Source: Actinomadura sp. HBU206391 (GTDB lineage: Bacteria > Actinomycetota > Actinomycetes > Streptosporangiales > Streptosporangiaceae). Taken from it: a DNA stretch of 39,698 bases. Each line of letters opens with the position of its first letter. Position 1 is the stretch's first letter. This document shows positions 32,566 through 39,698 of the stretch, in pieces. A program made the translations under genes and the position numbers. Below the pieces are notes generated by a model. That model was not told where the DNA came from. It ran no database searches and saw nothing but the letters and a program-made list of their open reading frames with translations. The DNA is taken from the NCBI RefSeq assembly GCF_014323665.1, contig NZ_JABVEB010000048.1:1-39698 (forward strand), read 5' to 3'.

Positions 32566-33576
32566 ATGACTCAGGATCGGCCGGCTCTCCCGCCCGGCAT
32601 GCAGGCTCAGCTCGACTCGTCGTCGTACATGGGCGTACCGACGTTCGGCATGCGACCTCATCTGACCGAGCCGGAGCAACTCGACGAATGGAAGCCCGAT
32701 GTCGCCATCGTCGGTGCCCCATGGGACGACAACACGACCAATCGGCCCGGTGCTCGCTTCGGTCCCCGGGCGCTACGCGCCAACGCCTACGATTCGGGCA
32801 CCTACCACCTCGACCTGGGGATCGAGATCTTCGACCACCTCAACGTCGTCGACTACGGCGACGCGATCGTTTCACCCGGTATGTGGGATCTCTCGCGTGA
32901 TGCCATCCACCAGCGGATATCCGAGGTGGTGAGCCGCGGGATCATCCCCGTGGTGATCGGGGGCGACCACTCGGTGACCTGGCCGAGTGGAGTGGCGGTC
33001 GGTGAACATCACGGCTACGGCAGGATCGGCATGATCCACTTTGACGCGCACGCCGACACGGCCGACATCCTGCGCGGCAACCTCGCCAGTCACGGCACAC
33101 CGATGAGGCGATTGATCGAGTCGGGGGCGATAGCCGGTAAGGACTTCATCCAGATCGGGCTCCGGGGCTACTGGCCACCGGCCGACGTTCAGGAGTGGAT
33201 GCGCGAGCAGGGCATGCGGCATCACACGATGCAGGAGATCTGGGAACGCGGCATCAGGGATGTCATGGAGGATGTCATCGCCGAGGCGATCGATGGCACG
33301 GACGGCATCTACCTCTCGATCGACATCGACGTGCTCGACCCGGGGTTCGCCCCGGGCACGGGAACACCGGAGCCCGGAGGGTTCGCGCCGATCGACCTGC
33401 TGAGAGCCGTCCGCAGGATCGTCCTCGAGACCAACGTGGTGGCGCTCGATGTCACCGAGGTCTGTCCTCCGTACGACCTGTCCGACCTGACGGTCAACAA
33501 CGCGCATCGGCTCATTTGGGAGACGCTTGCCGGGCTCGCGTACAAGAAGCGCGCGCAGGCCGAGCCGACGTCATGA
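32566..33576 (+). CDS. speB: Agmatinase (ureohydrolase family)
   Basis: A 336-residue manganese enzyme that hydrolyses agmatine to putrescine and urea. The binuclear metal site is complete: His135 in GGDHSVTWP, Asp160/His162/Asp164 in FDAHADT, and Asp253/Asp255 in SIDIDVLDPG. NRPGARFGPRALR and EVCPPYDLSDLT are also family signatures. Closely related ureohydrolases act on guanidinobutyrate or similar guanidines, and the sequence alone does not exclude these. With guanidinobutyrate the product would be GABA. Either product feeds the polyamine/GABA genes at 15552-29116. It stands alone, 3 kb from that island, behind decayed genes. Confidence 0.9.
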   Translation: MTQDRPALPPGMQAQLDSSSYMGVPTFGMRPHLTEPEQLDEWKPDVAIVGAPWDDNTTNRPGARFGPRALRANAYDSGTYHLDLGIEIFDHLNVVDYGDAIVSPGMWDLSRDAIHQRISEVVSRGIIPVVIGGDHSVTWPSGVAVGEHHGYGRIGMIHFDAHADTADILRGNLASHGTPMRRLIESGAIAGKDFIQIGLRGYWPPADVQEWMREQGMRHHTMQEIWERGIRDVMEDVIAEAIDGTDGIYLSIDIDVLDPGFAPGTGTPEPGGFAPIDLLRAVRRIVLETNVVALDVTEVCPPYDLSDLTVNNAHRLIWETLAGLAYKKRAQAEPTS

Positions 33577-33767
33577 CACGCGTTCCCCCGGAACGTTCGG
33601 CGCGCCGTCCTCCGTCCGGCCGATGATGACCGACGCGCCGCTCACCTTGCGCATGGGGACCGGCAGGGCGTCCCCGATGACGCCGAACCACCGTCACGCA
33701 CCGGCACCCGGCCGCAGCCCCCGTAACCGGCCGAGCGCCAGGCACCCGCGAACAACTGCATGATCAC
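33571..33767 (-). pseudogene. Possible small broken gene after the amidohydrolase gene
   Basis: On the minus strand a GTG at 33767 has AGAAGG 7 nt upstream and opens a frame (IMQLFAGAWRSAGYGGCGR). From about 33690 the coding signature moves to another frame (WFGVIGDALPVPMRKV, then SGASVIIGRTEDGAPNVPGE), where nearly every codon ends in G or C until a TGA at 33571-33573. That frame has no start of its own. I do not recognise the product. It may be a small gene with one frameshift, 23 nt downstream of the amidohydrolase stop, or a relic. Confidence 0.35.
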
Positions 33768-33800
33768 GGCAGTACCTTCTCTACCGTGATCATGCAGTTG
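33753..33800. terminator. 17-bp perfect inverted repeat between speB and the amidohydrolase operon
   Basis: The arms 33753-33769 and 33784-33800 are perfect complements (CAACTGCATGATCACGG), with a 14-nt loop. It overlaps the last codons and TGA stop (33790-33792) of the amidohydrolase gene. It could be a bidirectional terminator for the convergent genes. The loop also carries a ribosome-binding-site-like AGAAGG on the minus strand. Confidence 0.7.
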
Positions 33801-35085
33801 TGACCCGTTGGAGGCGCGTGGCGAGCTCACTTTCGTCGAGGGTGGTGAGGTGGCGGTCGCGCATGAGGATCCGGCCTGCCACCACGGTGTCGCGTACGTC
33901 GGCGGCGGTGGCGGCGTAGGCGAGCGTCGACCACGGGTCGTGGCGCGGCAGCAGGTGCGGTGCGTTCAGGTCGACGACGATCAGGTCGGCCTGCTTGCCC
34001 ACCTCCAATGAGCCCAGCCGGTCCCCCATGCCCACGGCCCTCGCGGAGCCGATCGTGGCCATCTGTACGGCCTGCCGGGCGTCCACGACCGTCGGGTCTC
34101 CGCTGAACCCCTTGTGCACGATCGCCGCGGTGCGCAGCGCCGTGAACATGTCCAGGGTGTTGGAGCTGACCGCGCCGTCGGTTCCGAGCCCGACCGGGAC
34201 CCCCGCGGCGAGCAGGTCGGGCACCCGGGCCACTCCGGCGGCGAGCTTGAGGTTCGATACCGGGCAGTGCGCGATGGCGGTGCCGGTGCGGGCCAGCGCG
34301 TCGATCTCGGCGTCGGTGAGATGCACCGCGTGCGCCAGCACCGTGCCCGGCCCGAGCAGCCCGAGGTCGTCGAGCAGTTCGACCGGTCGGCGGCCGTACC
34401 TGGCAGCGACCATGTCCACCTCCCCCGCGTTCTCGGCGGCGTGGATGTGCAGCACCGCGTCGTGCTTTCGCGCCAGCGCGGCGACCTCGCGCAGTTGGCC
34501 GGGATCGAGCGTGTACGTGCTGTGCGCCATGACGTACGGGCGACCGCCCGCCAGGTCGGCCCCCGCCCACTCCAGCCGGGCGGCGAAGTCCAGGCCGTCC
34601 GGCGGCCCGTCGATGTCCATGAACGTGGGGCCGGTGAGGAGCCGGAAGCCGGTGCGCGCGGCCACGTCGGCGGCGGTCTCGTGGAACCAGTACATGTCCA
34701 GCGCGGCGGTGACGCCGGACCGGACCGATTCGGCGACGGCGCACTCGACTCCGGCCGCCACCATCTCGGGAGAGAGCAGCGCGACCTCGGCCGCGATGAC
34801 CTCGGCCAGGAAACCCTGTAGATCGACGTCGTCGGCCCGGCCGCGGAACACCGCCATGGCCAGATGCGTGTGCGCGTTGATCAGCCCAGGCAGCACCAGG
34901 CAGCCGCCGGCGTCCAGCACCTCGGCAGACGCGTATCGGGCCGCGATGTCCGCCGCCGGCCCGACCGCCGCGATCACTCCGTCGCGGACGGCGACGGCCC
35001 CGTCCCCGACCACCGTGCCCGCCTCGTCGACGGTGAGGACGTCGCCACCGGTGACGACCAGGTCGGCGCGCTCGGCACCGCTCAC
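33790..35085 (-). CDS. Amidohydrolase, MTA/SAH deaminase-like (TRZ/ATZ family)
   Basis: A 431-residue metal-dependent deaminase of the amidohydrolase superfamily. The N-terminal composite beta domain precedes the metal motif NAHTHLAM (His72, His74). Further ligands are in HIHAAE, the later His in AHAVHLTDAEI, and Asp in LGTDGAVSSN. The FRGRADDVDLQGFLAEVIAAE segment resembles 5'-methylthioadenosine/S-adenosylhomocysteine deaminases, though guanine or adenosine deaminase activity is also possible. The start is GTG 35085, whose GTGA overlaps the stop of the phosphorylase gene. Position in a nucleoside import and phosphorolysis operon supports a purine (nucleoside) substrate. The stop lies in a long hairpin. 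Confidence 0.85.
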   Translation of the reverse strand: MSGAERADLVVTGGDVLTVDEAGTVVGDGAVAVRDGVIAAVGPAADIAARYASAEVLDAGGCLVLPGLINAHTHLAMAVFRGRADDVDLQGFLAEVIAAEVALLSPEMVAAGVECAVAESVRSGVTAALDMYWFHETAADVAARTGFRLLTGPTFMDIDGPPDGLDFAARLEWAGADLAGGRPYVMAHSTYTLDPGQLREVAALARKHDAVLHIHAAENAGEVDMVAARYGRRPVELLDDLGLLGPGTVLAHAVHLTDAEIDALARTGTAIAHCPVSNLKLAAGVARVPDLLAAGVPVGLGTDGAVSSNTLDMFTALRTAAIVHKGFSGDPTVVDARQAVQMATIGSARAVGMGDRLGSLEVGKQADLIVVDLNAPHLLPRHDPWSTLAYAATAADVRDTVVAGRILMRDRHLTTLDESELATRLQRVTTA

Positions 35086-35816
35086 GCCGGCTCGCCCGCC
35101 AGGCCGGCGAGCGCGTCCAGCGACACCAGCACCGCCCGCTCCACCGCCTCGGCGACCACGTTTCGGTGCGGGTCGTACGGTTTGTCGTGCTCGTCCACCG
35201 CGTTGCCGTCGATGACGACGACGCCGCCGGCCCGCAGACAGTGCATCGAGGCGTGGACGTACAGCGCCGACAGCTCCATCTCGATGGCGATGACGCGCGC
35301 CCGGACGTACTCCTCCATCGGCAGCCGCAGCACGCCGGGGGCGAACGCCGCGCGGGTCCACACCACGCCCCGGTGCGCGGGCGCGCCGTGCGCCGCCGCC
35401 GCGTCACGCAGGGCCAGCACCGCCTCGGGCGCCGCGACCGCCGGATACTCCGGCGGCACGAGCTGGTGGGTGACACCGTCGTCGCGCACCGCCGCCTCGG
35501 CGATGACCAGGTCGCCGTCGGAGATCGCGCTGGTCAACGCGCCCGCCGTGCCGAGCCGCACCAGCGTGGTGACGCCCGCCTCGGTGAGCTCGGTGAACAG
35601 GCACATCGCGCCAGGACCGCCGACGCCGTGTGAGGACACCACGACGGGCACGCCCTGCCAGGTCCCCGTGTAGGTGTGGTACTCCCGGTTGCGCGCGACC
35701 TCACGCGAGCCGTCGAGCACGGCCGCGACCCGCGCCGCGCGCTCGGGGTCGCCCACGACCAGGGCCTGGGCGGGCAGCCCCGTACGCGGGATCTTCGTGA
35801 TGGGCAGGATGCTCAT
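35082..35816 (-). CDS. Nucleoside phosphorylase (uridine phosphorylase family)
   Basis: A 244-residue phosphorylase of the NP-I family, splitting a nucleoside with phosphate into base and pentose-1-phosphate. Motifs are VVGDPERA near residue 20, SHGVGGPGA for phosphate binding, RLGTAGAL and the substrate-contacting AIEMELSALY. GGAAGG lies 5 nt before the ATG. It follows the permease genes after a leader made of 8-9-nt repeats and overlaps the amidohydrolase gene by 4 nt. The family covers uridine, inosine/adenosine and methylthioadenosine phosphorylases, and I cannot choose between them. The deaminase partner favours a purine. Confidence 0.9.
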   Translation of the reverse strand: MSILPITKIPRTGLPAQALVVGDPERAARVAAVLDGSREVARNREYHTYTGTWQGVPVVVSSHGVGGPGAMCLFTELTEAGVTTLVRLGTAGALTSAISDGDLVIAEAAVRDDGVTHQLVPPEYPAVAAPEAVLALRDAAAAHGAPAHRGVVWTRAAFAPGVLRLPMEEYVRARVIAIEMELSALYVHASMHCLRAGGVVVIDGNAVDEHDKPYDPHRNVVAEAVERAVLVSLDALAGLAGEPA

Positions 35817-35860
35817 GCGTGCCTTCCGGCGGTTCGGTGCGGCTGGGTACGGCTCATCGG

Positions 35861-35909
35861 CTTCAGTGGCTCAGTGGTTCGGGTGGTTCAGTGGTTCGAG
35901 TGGTTCAGA
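35861..35909 (-). repeat. 8-9-nt tandem repeats before the phosphorylase gene
   Basis: Read on the minus strand, the units are variants of CTGAACCAC and CCGAACCAC, five to six copies. The array covers the permease stop codon. It resembles the CCCGAACCG array before speB, and both lead into a GAAAGG or GGAAGG ribosome-binding site. Confidence 0.75.
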
Positions 35910-36846
35910 CCAGCCGGGCGGGTTCGGGGGCCGTGGGCTCGGCCGTCGCGGCCGACGGGCGGCGGGCCCGGCGGCGCGCCGTGGACGCGAACAGTGCGAC
36001 GAGGGTCACGACGTACGGCGCGGCGTCGGCCGCCTGCTGCGGCAGGCCCTGGCCCTGCAGCCGGAAGCCGAGGGCCTCGACGACACCGAACAGCAGCGCG
36101 GCGAGCAGCACGCCGAGGGGCGCGGCGCGGCCCAGCATGACCGCCACTACTGCGATCCAGCCGCGGCCGGAGGTCATGTTCTCGGAGAACAGCGTGACGT
36201 TGCCGAGCGCGAGCTGGGCCCCCGCCAGGCCACAGAGCACACCGCCGGCGAGCACGGCCGCGTACTGGTACTTGGTGACGCTCACCCCGAGGCTCTGCGC
36301 CGCGTCGGGCCGCTCCCCCACGCCGCGCAGCCGCAGCCCCCACGCGTGGCGGGAGAGGAAGACCGCGGTGACCGCGACGATCAGCCAGGACAGGTACACC
36401 AGCGGCGACTGCCCGGCGAGCACGTCGCCGACGAACGGCACGTCGCCGAGCCCCGGAACGTCGAGCGCACCGAGGCCCTTCAGGCCCGGATCGCTGAACG
36501 CACCCTGCACGCCGAACACGGTGCGCAGCAGGAACGCCGTCAACCCGGCCGCCAGCAGGTTCATGGCGACCCCGAGGACGATCGCGTCCGCCTTCAGCGA
36601 CACCGAGCCGACGGCGAGCACGAGCGAGAAGACCGTGGTCGCGGCGATCGCGACGAGCACCCCCAGCCAGGCGCTGCCGGTGAACCAGCTGCCCGCCACC
36701 GCGCCGAAGCAGCCGATCAGCATCAGCCCCTCCAGCGAGATGTTGAACACGCCCGCCCGCTCGCACAGCGCACCGCCGAGGGCGGCGAGCAGGATCGGTG
36801 TCAGCGCCCGCAGGGCCGAGGCGAGCAGTTCGGCGTCGATGGGCAT
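35905..36846 (-). CDS. Nucleoside-type ABC transporter permease 2
   Basis: A 313-residue membrane protein of the BPD_transp_2/branched-chain type with 8-10 helices. It opens with LRALTPILLAALGGALCERAGVFNISLEGLMLIG, which is the hallmark of the YufQ/NupC-type permeases of nucleoside importers. The central loop GVGERPDAAQSLGVSVTKYQ contacts the ATPase. The C-terminal 25 residues are basic and disordered. Its ATG shares one base with the stop of the upstream permease (TGATG), a sign of translational coupling. Confidence 0.92.
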   Translation of the reverse strand: MPIDAELLASALRALTPILLAALGGALCERAGVFNISLEGLMLIGCFGAVAGSWFTGSAWLGVLVAIAATTVFSLVLAVGSVSLKADAIVLGVAMNLLAAGLTAFLLRTVFGVQGAFSDPGLKGLGALDVPGLGDVPFVGDVLAGQSPLVYLSWLIVAVTAVFLSRHAWGLRLRGVGERPDAAQSLGVSVTKYQYAAVLAGGVLCGLAGAQLALGNVTLFSENMTSGRGWIAVVAVMLGRAAPLGVLLAALLFGVVEALGFRLQGQGLPQQAADAAPYVVTLVALFASTARRRARRPSAATAEPTAPEPARLV

Positions 36847-37877
36847 CAGCTGTCACCTCGGGGCTGCCGCCGGAAGATCCCGGTCCGTACGGCGAGAAAG
36901 ACGATGATCAGGGCTTGCAGCACGGTGGTGATCTCACGGGGCACCTCGGTGGCGCGCTCCATCCCGGCGCCGCCGATGGTCATGGCCGCGAAGAACACCG
37001 CCGCGGCCACAGTGCCGAGCGGCGCGGCTCCCGCGAGCAGCGCGGCGAGCAGTCCGGTCCAGGTGTAGTTGGGGGTGATCAGCGCGCCGTCGATGAACCG
37101 GTACGGGAAGCTCAGCACCCCGATCGATCCGACCAGGCCCGCGACGGCACCGGAGACGGCCATCAACCGCAGCGTGAGCCTGGGGCGGTCCACTCCGGCA
37201 TAGGTGGCGAACCGGGCATTACGCCCGGTCATCCGGATCTCAAAGCCGACCGGGGTGCGGGCGTCTACGAGCGTGTAGACGATCACGACCGCGATCACCA
37301 GGAAGATGCCCGCGTTGAGCGTGCCCGACCCGAGTGACGGCAGGTGCACGCCATCGGGGAGCTGCCGGGTCTGCGGCAGGCTGGACCCCTCCTCCTTGAG
37401 CGGGAACCGCGCCAGGTAGGACGCCGCCGACATCGCCGGGTAGCTCAGCAGCAGGCTGCTGACCAGCAGGGGAACGCCGAAGCGGTTCTCGCAGACTGCG
37501 GCGAGCGCGGCGTAGAGCGCGCCGGCGGCCATTCCACAGAGGAGGGCCAGGACGAGGCTGAGCGGGCCGGGCAGCGGGCTCGCCAGCCCGACGGCCGCGG
37601 CGGTGATGCCGCCGAGCACCAGCTGGCCGTCGCCGCCCAGGTTGACCAGCCCGGCCCGCAGCGGGATGGCGAGGGCGAGGGCCATCCCCGTGACGGGTAC
37701 GGCCTGGGTCAGGGAGTTGCCGATCCCGTCGGCGCCGAGTGCTCCCGTGACGATCGCCTGGTAGGCGGTGAGCGGATTGGCCCCGGTCGAGGCGAGCATG
37801 ACCGCCCCGATGGCGAGCGCGGTCACGAGGGCGAAGACGATCGGCGAGAAGGCGACGCCGCGGATGGCGCGTGACAT
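36846..37877 (-). CDS. Nucleoside-type ABC transporter permease 1
   Basis: A 343-residue membrane protein of the YufP/NupB type, about nine helices. Features include the GANPLTAYQAIVTGALG segment after the first helix and LAIPLRAGLVNLGGDGQLVLGG. The cytoplasmic loop is MTGRNARFATYAGVDRPRLTLRLMAVSGAVAGL. It is coupled at both ends: its start shares one base with the ATPase stop (TGATG) and its stop shares one base with the next permease. With its partner it forms the membrane pore. Confidence 0.92.
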   Translation of the reverse strand: MSRAIRGVAFSPIVFALVTALAIGAVMLASTGANPLTAYQAIVTGALGADGIGNSLTQAVPVTGMALALAIPLRAGLVNLGGDGQLVLGGITAAAVGLASPLPGPLSLVLALLCGMAAGALYAALAAVCENRFGVPLLVSSLLLSYPAMSAASYLARFPLKEEGSSLPQTRQLPDGVHLPSLGSGTLNAGIFLVIAVVIVYTLVDARTPVGFEIRMTGRNARFATYAGVDRPRLTLRLMAVSGAVAGLVGSIGVLSFPYRFIDGALITPNYTWTGLLAALLAGAAPLGTVAAAVFFAAMTIGGAGMERATEVPREITTVLQALIIVFLAVRTGIFRRQPRGDS

Positions 37878-39520
37878 CAGGCCGCTCCTTCCGCGGCGCC
37901 GGCCATGGCCAGGCCGAGGCGCTTCTCGTCGGCCTCGCCACGGCCGAGCTCGGCGACGACCCGGCCCTCCGACATCACGAGGATCCGGTCGGACAGCCCG
38001 ATGATCTCGCTGAGCTCCGCCGAGACGAGCAGGATCGCGTGGCCCGCGTCGCGATAGCCGATGAGCCGGGCGTGGATGTTCTGGATGGATCCGATGTCGA
38101 CGCCGCGCGTCGGCTGCTCGACGACGAGCAGCCGGGCGTCGTGGGCCATCTCGCGGCCGAGGATCACCTTCTGGTGGTTGCCGCCGGAAAGCGTGCGCAC
38201 CGGATCCGCGGTGTCGCCGGCCTTGACGCCGAACTCGCCGATCAGCCGGCGGGCGTGCTCGCGCAGGGCGGCCGGGCGCAGCAGTCCCCGAACGGTCAGC
38301 GGCTCGGCCCGGTGGAACCCCATGGCGAGGTTGTCGGCGACCGAGGCGTCCGGGGCCGAGCCCACCTCGGCCCTGTCCTCGGGGACGTACGCGAGCCCGG
38401 CGGCGCGCCGGGCGGCCACCGGCGCGCCGGTGATGTCCCGCCCGTCGACCGTGACCCGGCCTGAGTCGGCGGTACGGAGGCCGACCAGCGCCTCGACCAG
38501 CTCGGTCTGCCCGTTGCCCGCGACCCCCGCGATGCCGACGACCTCGCCGGCCCGGACGGTGCAGGAGACCTGGTCGACGAGCGGCCGGCCCTCTCCACGG
38601 ACCGTGAGGCCGTCCACCTCGAGCACCGGATTGCCGATCGTGCCGGCCGGGTAGCGGCGGTCGAGCTCGATCTCGCGTCCGGTCATCGCCTCGGCGATCT
38701 CGGCGGGCGTGGTGGCGGCGGTGCTCAGCCGGGCCGCGACCCGGCCGTCGCGCAGCACGGTGACGTTGTCGCTGAGCGCCATGACCTCGCGCAGCTTGTG
38801 GGTGACGATGAGCACCGTACGGCCGTGCGCGGCGAGCCCGCGCAGCACCTCGAACAGCGCGTCGGTCTCGGCCGGGGTGAGCACGGCGGTCGGCTCGTCG
38901 AGGATGAGGACGCGCGCGTCGCGGTAGAGCAGTTTGAGGATCTCGACCCGCTGCCGCACGCCGACCGGCAGCGCCTCGACCGGGGCGTCGGGGGCGACGC
39001 CGAGCCCGAACCGCTCGCTCAGCTCCGCGACCCTGCGCCGGGCGGCGGCGCGGTCGATCAGGCCCCGGCGGCGCGGCTCCCGCCCGTACATGACGTTGTC
39101 GGTGACCGACAGGCTCGGGAACAGCTTGAAGCCCTGGTGCACCATGCCGAGCCCGGCGGCGATGGCCTGGGTCGGCGAGGAGAAGGAGACCTCACGCCCG
39201 CCGATCAGGATCGTGCCGGAGTCCGGGCGCTGCATGCCGTACAGGATGGACATGAGGGTCGACTTGCCCGCGCCGTTCTCCCCCATCAGCGCGTGGATCT
39301 CTCCGGGGGCGACGGTCAGGTCGATGCCGTCGTTGGCCCGTACGCCCGGGAAGTGCTTGACGATGCCCCGCATCTCGACTTCCGCGGCCGTGGCCGCCCC
39401 CGTGCCCAGACCGGTGCCGAGATCGGCGCCGAGACCCGTGCCCGCGCCGTGCCGCGGCGAATCCGCCGCGGCATCGGCGTGGTCGCCAGGGGCGACTCCG
39501 TCACTTGGCGGCAGGGTCAT
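37877..39520 (-). CDS. Nucleoside-type ABC transporter ATPase with two nucleotide-binding domains
   Basis: A 547-residue fused ATPase like YufO/NupA and sugar RbsA proteins. Domain 1 (about 48-285) has Walker A GENGAGKST (80-88), an LPVGVRQRVE signature and Walker B VLILDEPTAVLT. Domain 2 (about 300-530) has a degenerate P-loop GVAGNGQTE, signature LSGGNHQK and LVVEQPTRGVD, the usual asymmetry of this family. The N-terminal 45 residues are a Gly/Thr/Ala-rich low-complexity tail with LGTGLGTG repeats, which may be an over-extended start; ATG (MRGIVKHFPG) at residue 50 is an alternative. The annotated start overlaps the lipoprotein gene by 20 nt. Confidence 0.92.
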   Translation of the reverse strand: MTLPPSDGVAPGDHADAAADSPRHGAGTGLGADLGTGLGTGAATAAEVEMRGIVKHFPGVRANDGIDLTVAPGEIHALMGENGAGKSTLMSILYGMQRPDSGTILIGGREVSFSSPTQAIAAGLGMVHQGFKLFPSLSVTDNVMYGREPRRRGLIDRAAARRRVAELSERFGLGVAPDAPVEALPVGVRQRVEILKLLYRDARVLILDEPTAVLTPAETDALFEVLRGLAAHGRTVLIVTHKLREVMALSDNVTVLRDGRVAARLSTAATTPAEIAEAMTGREIELDRRYPAGTIGNPVLEVDGLTVRGEGRPLVDQVSCTVRAGEVVGIAGVAGNGQTELVEALVGLRTADSGRVTVDGRDITGAPVAARRAAGLAYVPEDRAEVGSAPDASVADNLAMGFHRAEPLTVRGLLRPAALREHARRLIGEFGVKAGDTADPVRTLSGGNHQKVILGREMAHDARLLVVEQPTRGVDIGSIQNIHARLIGYRDAGHAILLVSAELSEIIGLSDRILVMSEGRVVAELGRGEADEKRLGLAMAGAAEGAA

Positions 39521-39698
39521 CGATCTTCAGCGTGCCGGCGACGATCTGCTGGCGCAGCTCCTTGACCCTGGTGATCACGGAGGGGTTCTTGGCGATGAGG
39601 CACTGCGAGCCCTCGACGCCGTCGAGCAGGCCGGTCAGCGCCACGCCGTCCTCGGCGAGGCCGTAGGACTTGGTCTGGCCGGCCTTGCCGTTCAGCAC
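39501..39698 (-). CDS. BMP family substrate-binding lipoprotein, C-terminal end only
   Basis: The last 65 codons of a frame that continues past the right edge. The sequence KSYGLAEDGVALTGLLD with the closing VITRVKELRQQIVAGTLKI is typical of the C-terminus of BMP/PnrA-type purine nucleoside-binding lipoproteins. Position directly before a double ATPase and two YufPQ-type permeases makes it the binding protein of that importer. The GTG at the very edge is not a real start; the signal peptide and ligand site lie outside the window. Confidence 0.8.
   Translation of the reverse strand: MLNGKAGQTKSYGLAEDGVALTGLLDGVEGSQCLIAKNPSVITRVKELRQQIVAGTLKIDDPAAK

Noticed and set aside
30927..32900. 657-codon plus-strand open frame across the kinase, regulator and nitrilase remnants
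   Set aside because: Arg/Pro/Gly-rich with no domain; it is the third frame over genes that have recognisable domains. The repeat RPN in it is just the 9-nt array before speB.

Overview
The window is very GC-rich, with start codons often GTG and third codon positions almost always G or C. Together with a conservon-type signalling operon, DASS/LysR loci and a nucleoside-type ABC operon, this points to an actinomycete, most likely Streptosporangiales or a relative; I cannot name a genus. It looks like ordinary chromosome: no insertion sequence, phage gene, CRISPR array or replication origin was seen.

Layout. 1-3750 (minus): a giant TPR-repeat protein, cut by the left edge. 3998-7897: small housekeeping genes (DUF3618 membrane protein, Bcp-type peroxiredoxin, a Leu(UAG) tRNA of unusual shape, an SDR oxidoreductase, a Nudix hydrolase, an unrecognised protein, RidA). 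8018-12847: a LysR regulator divergent from ridA, then a dicarboxylate-type transporter, a second LysR regulator and a D-malate/tartrate dehydrogenase, which together look like a hydroxy-dicarboxylate utilisation locus. 12928-15351: a lone acireductone synthase (mtnC) and an orphan sensor kinase with mosaic codon usage.

15552-29116 holds a polyamine/GABA catabolic island. gabT and a GabD-like aldehyde dehydrogenase (GABA to succinate) sit on one side. A Pot-type ABC importer with two paralogous binding proteins and a gamma-aminobutyraldehyde dehydrogenase sit on the other. Between them, on the opposite strand, is a conservon (CvnA kinase, DUF742, GTPase) that lacks the usual roadblock/LC7 gene. 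An agmatinase (32566-33576) could supply putrescine. No enzyme for putrescine to 4-aminobutanal is present in the window.

29434-32514 begins with a flavin-split-barrel protein and then shows decay: a NarL-type kinase with a frameshift, a response regulator lacking its receiver domain, and a nitrilase/apolipoprotein N-acyltransferase-like protein with its membrane core missing. 33790-39698 (minus) is one tightly coupled operon read from the right edge: a BMP-type lipoprotein (partial), a double ATPase, two permeases, a nucleoside phosphorylase and an amidohydrolase. It most likely imports and salvages nucleosides.

Short hairpins at most convergent gene ends look like terminators. Several intergenic leaders contain 9-17 nt tandem repeats, and two of these arrays contribute to a Shine-Dalgarno sequence.
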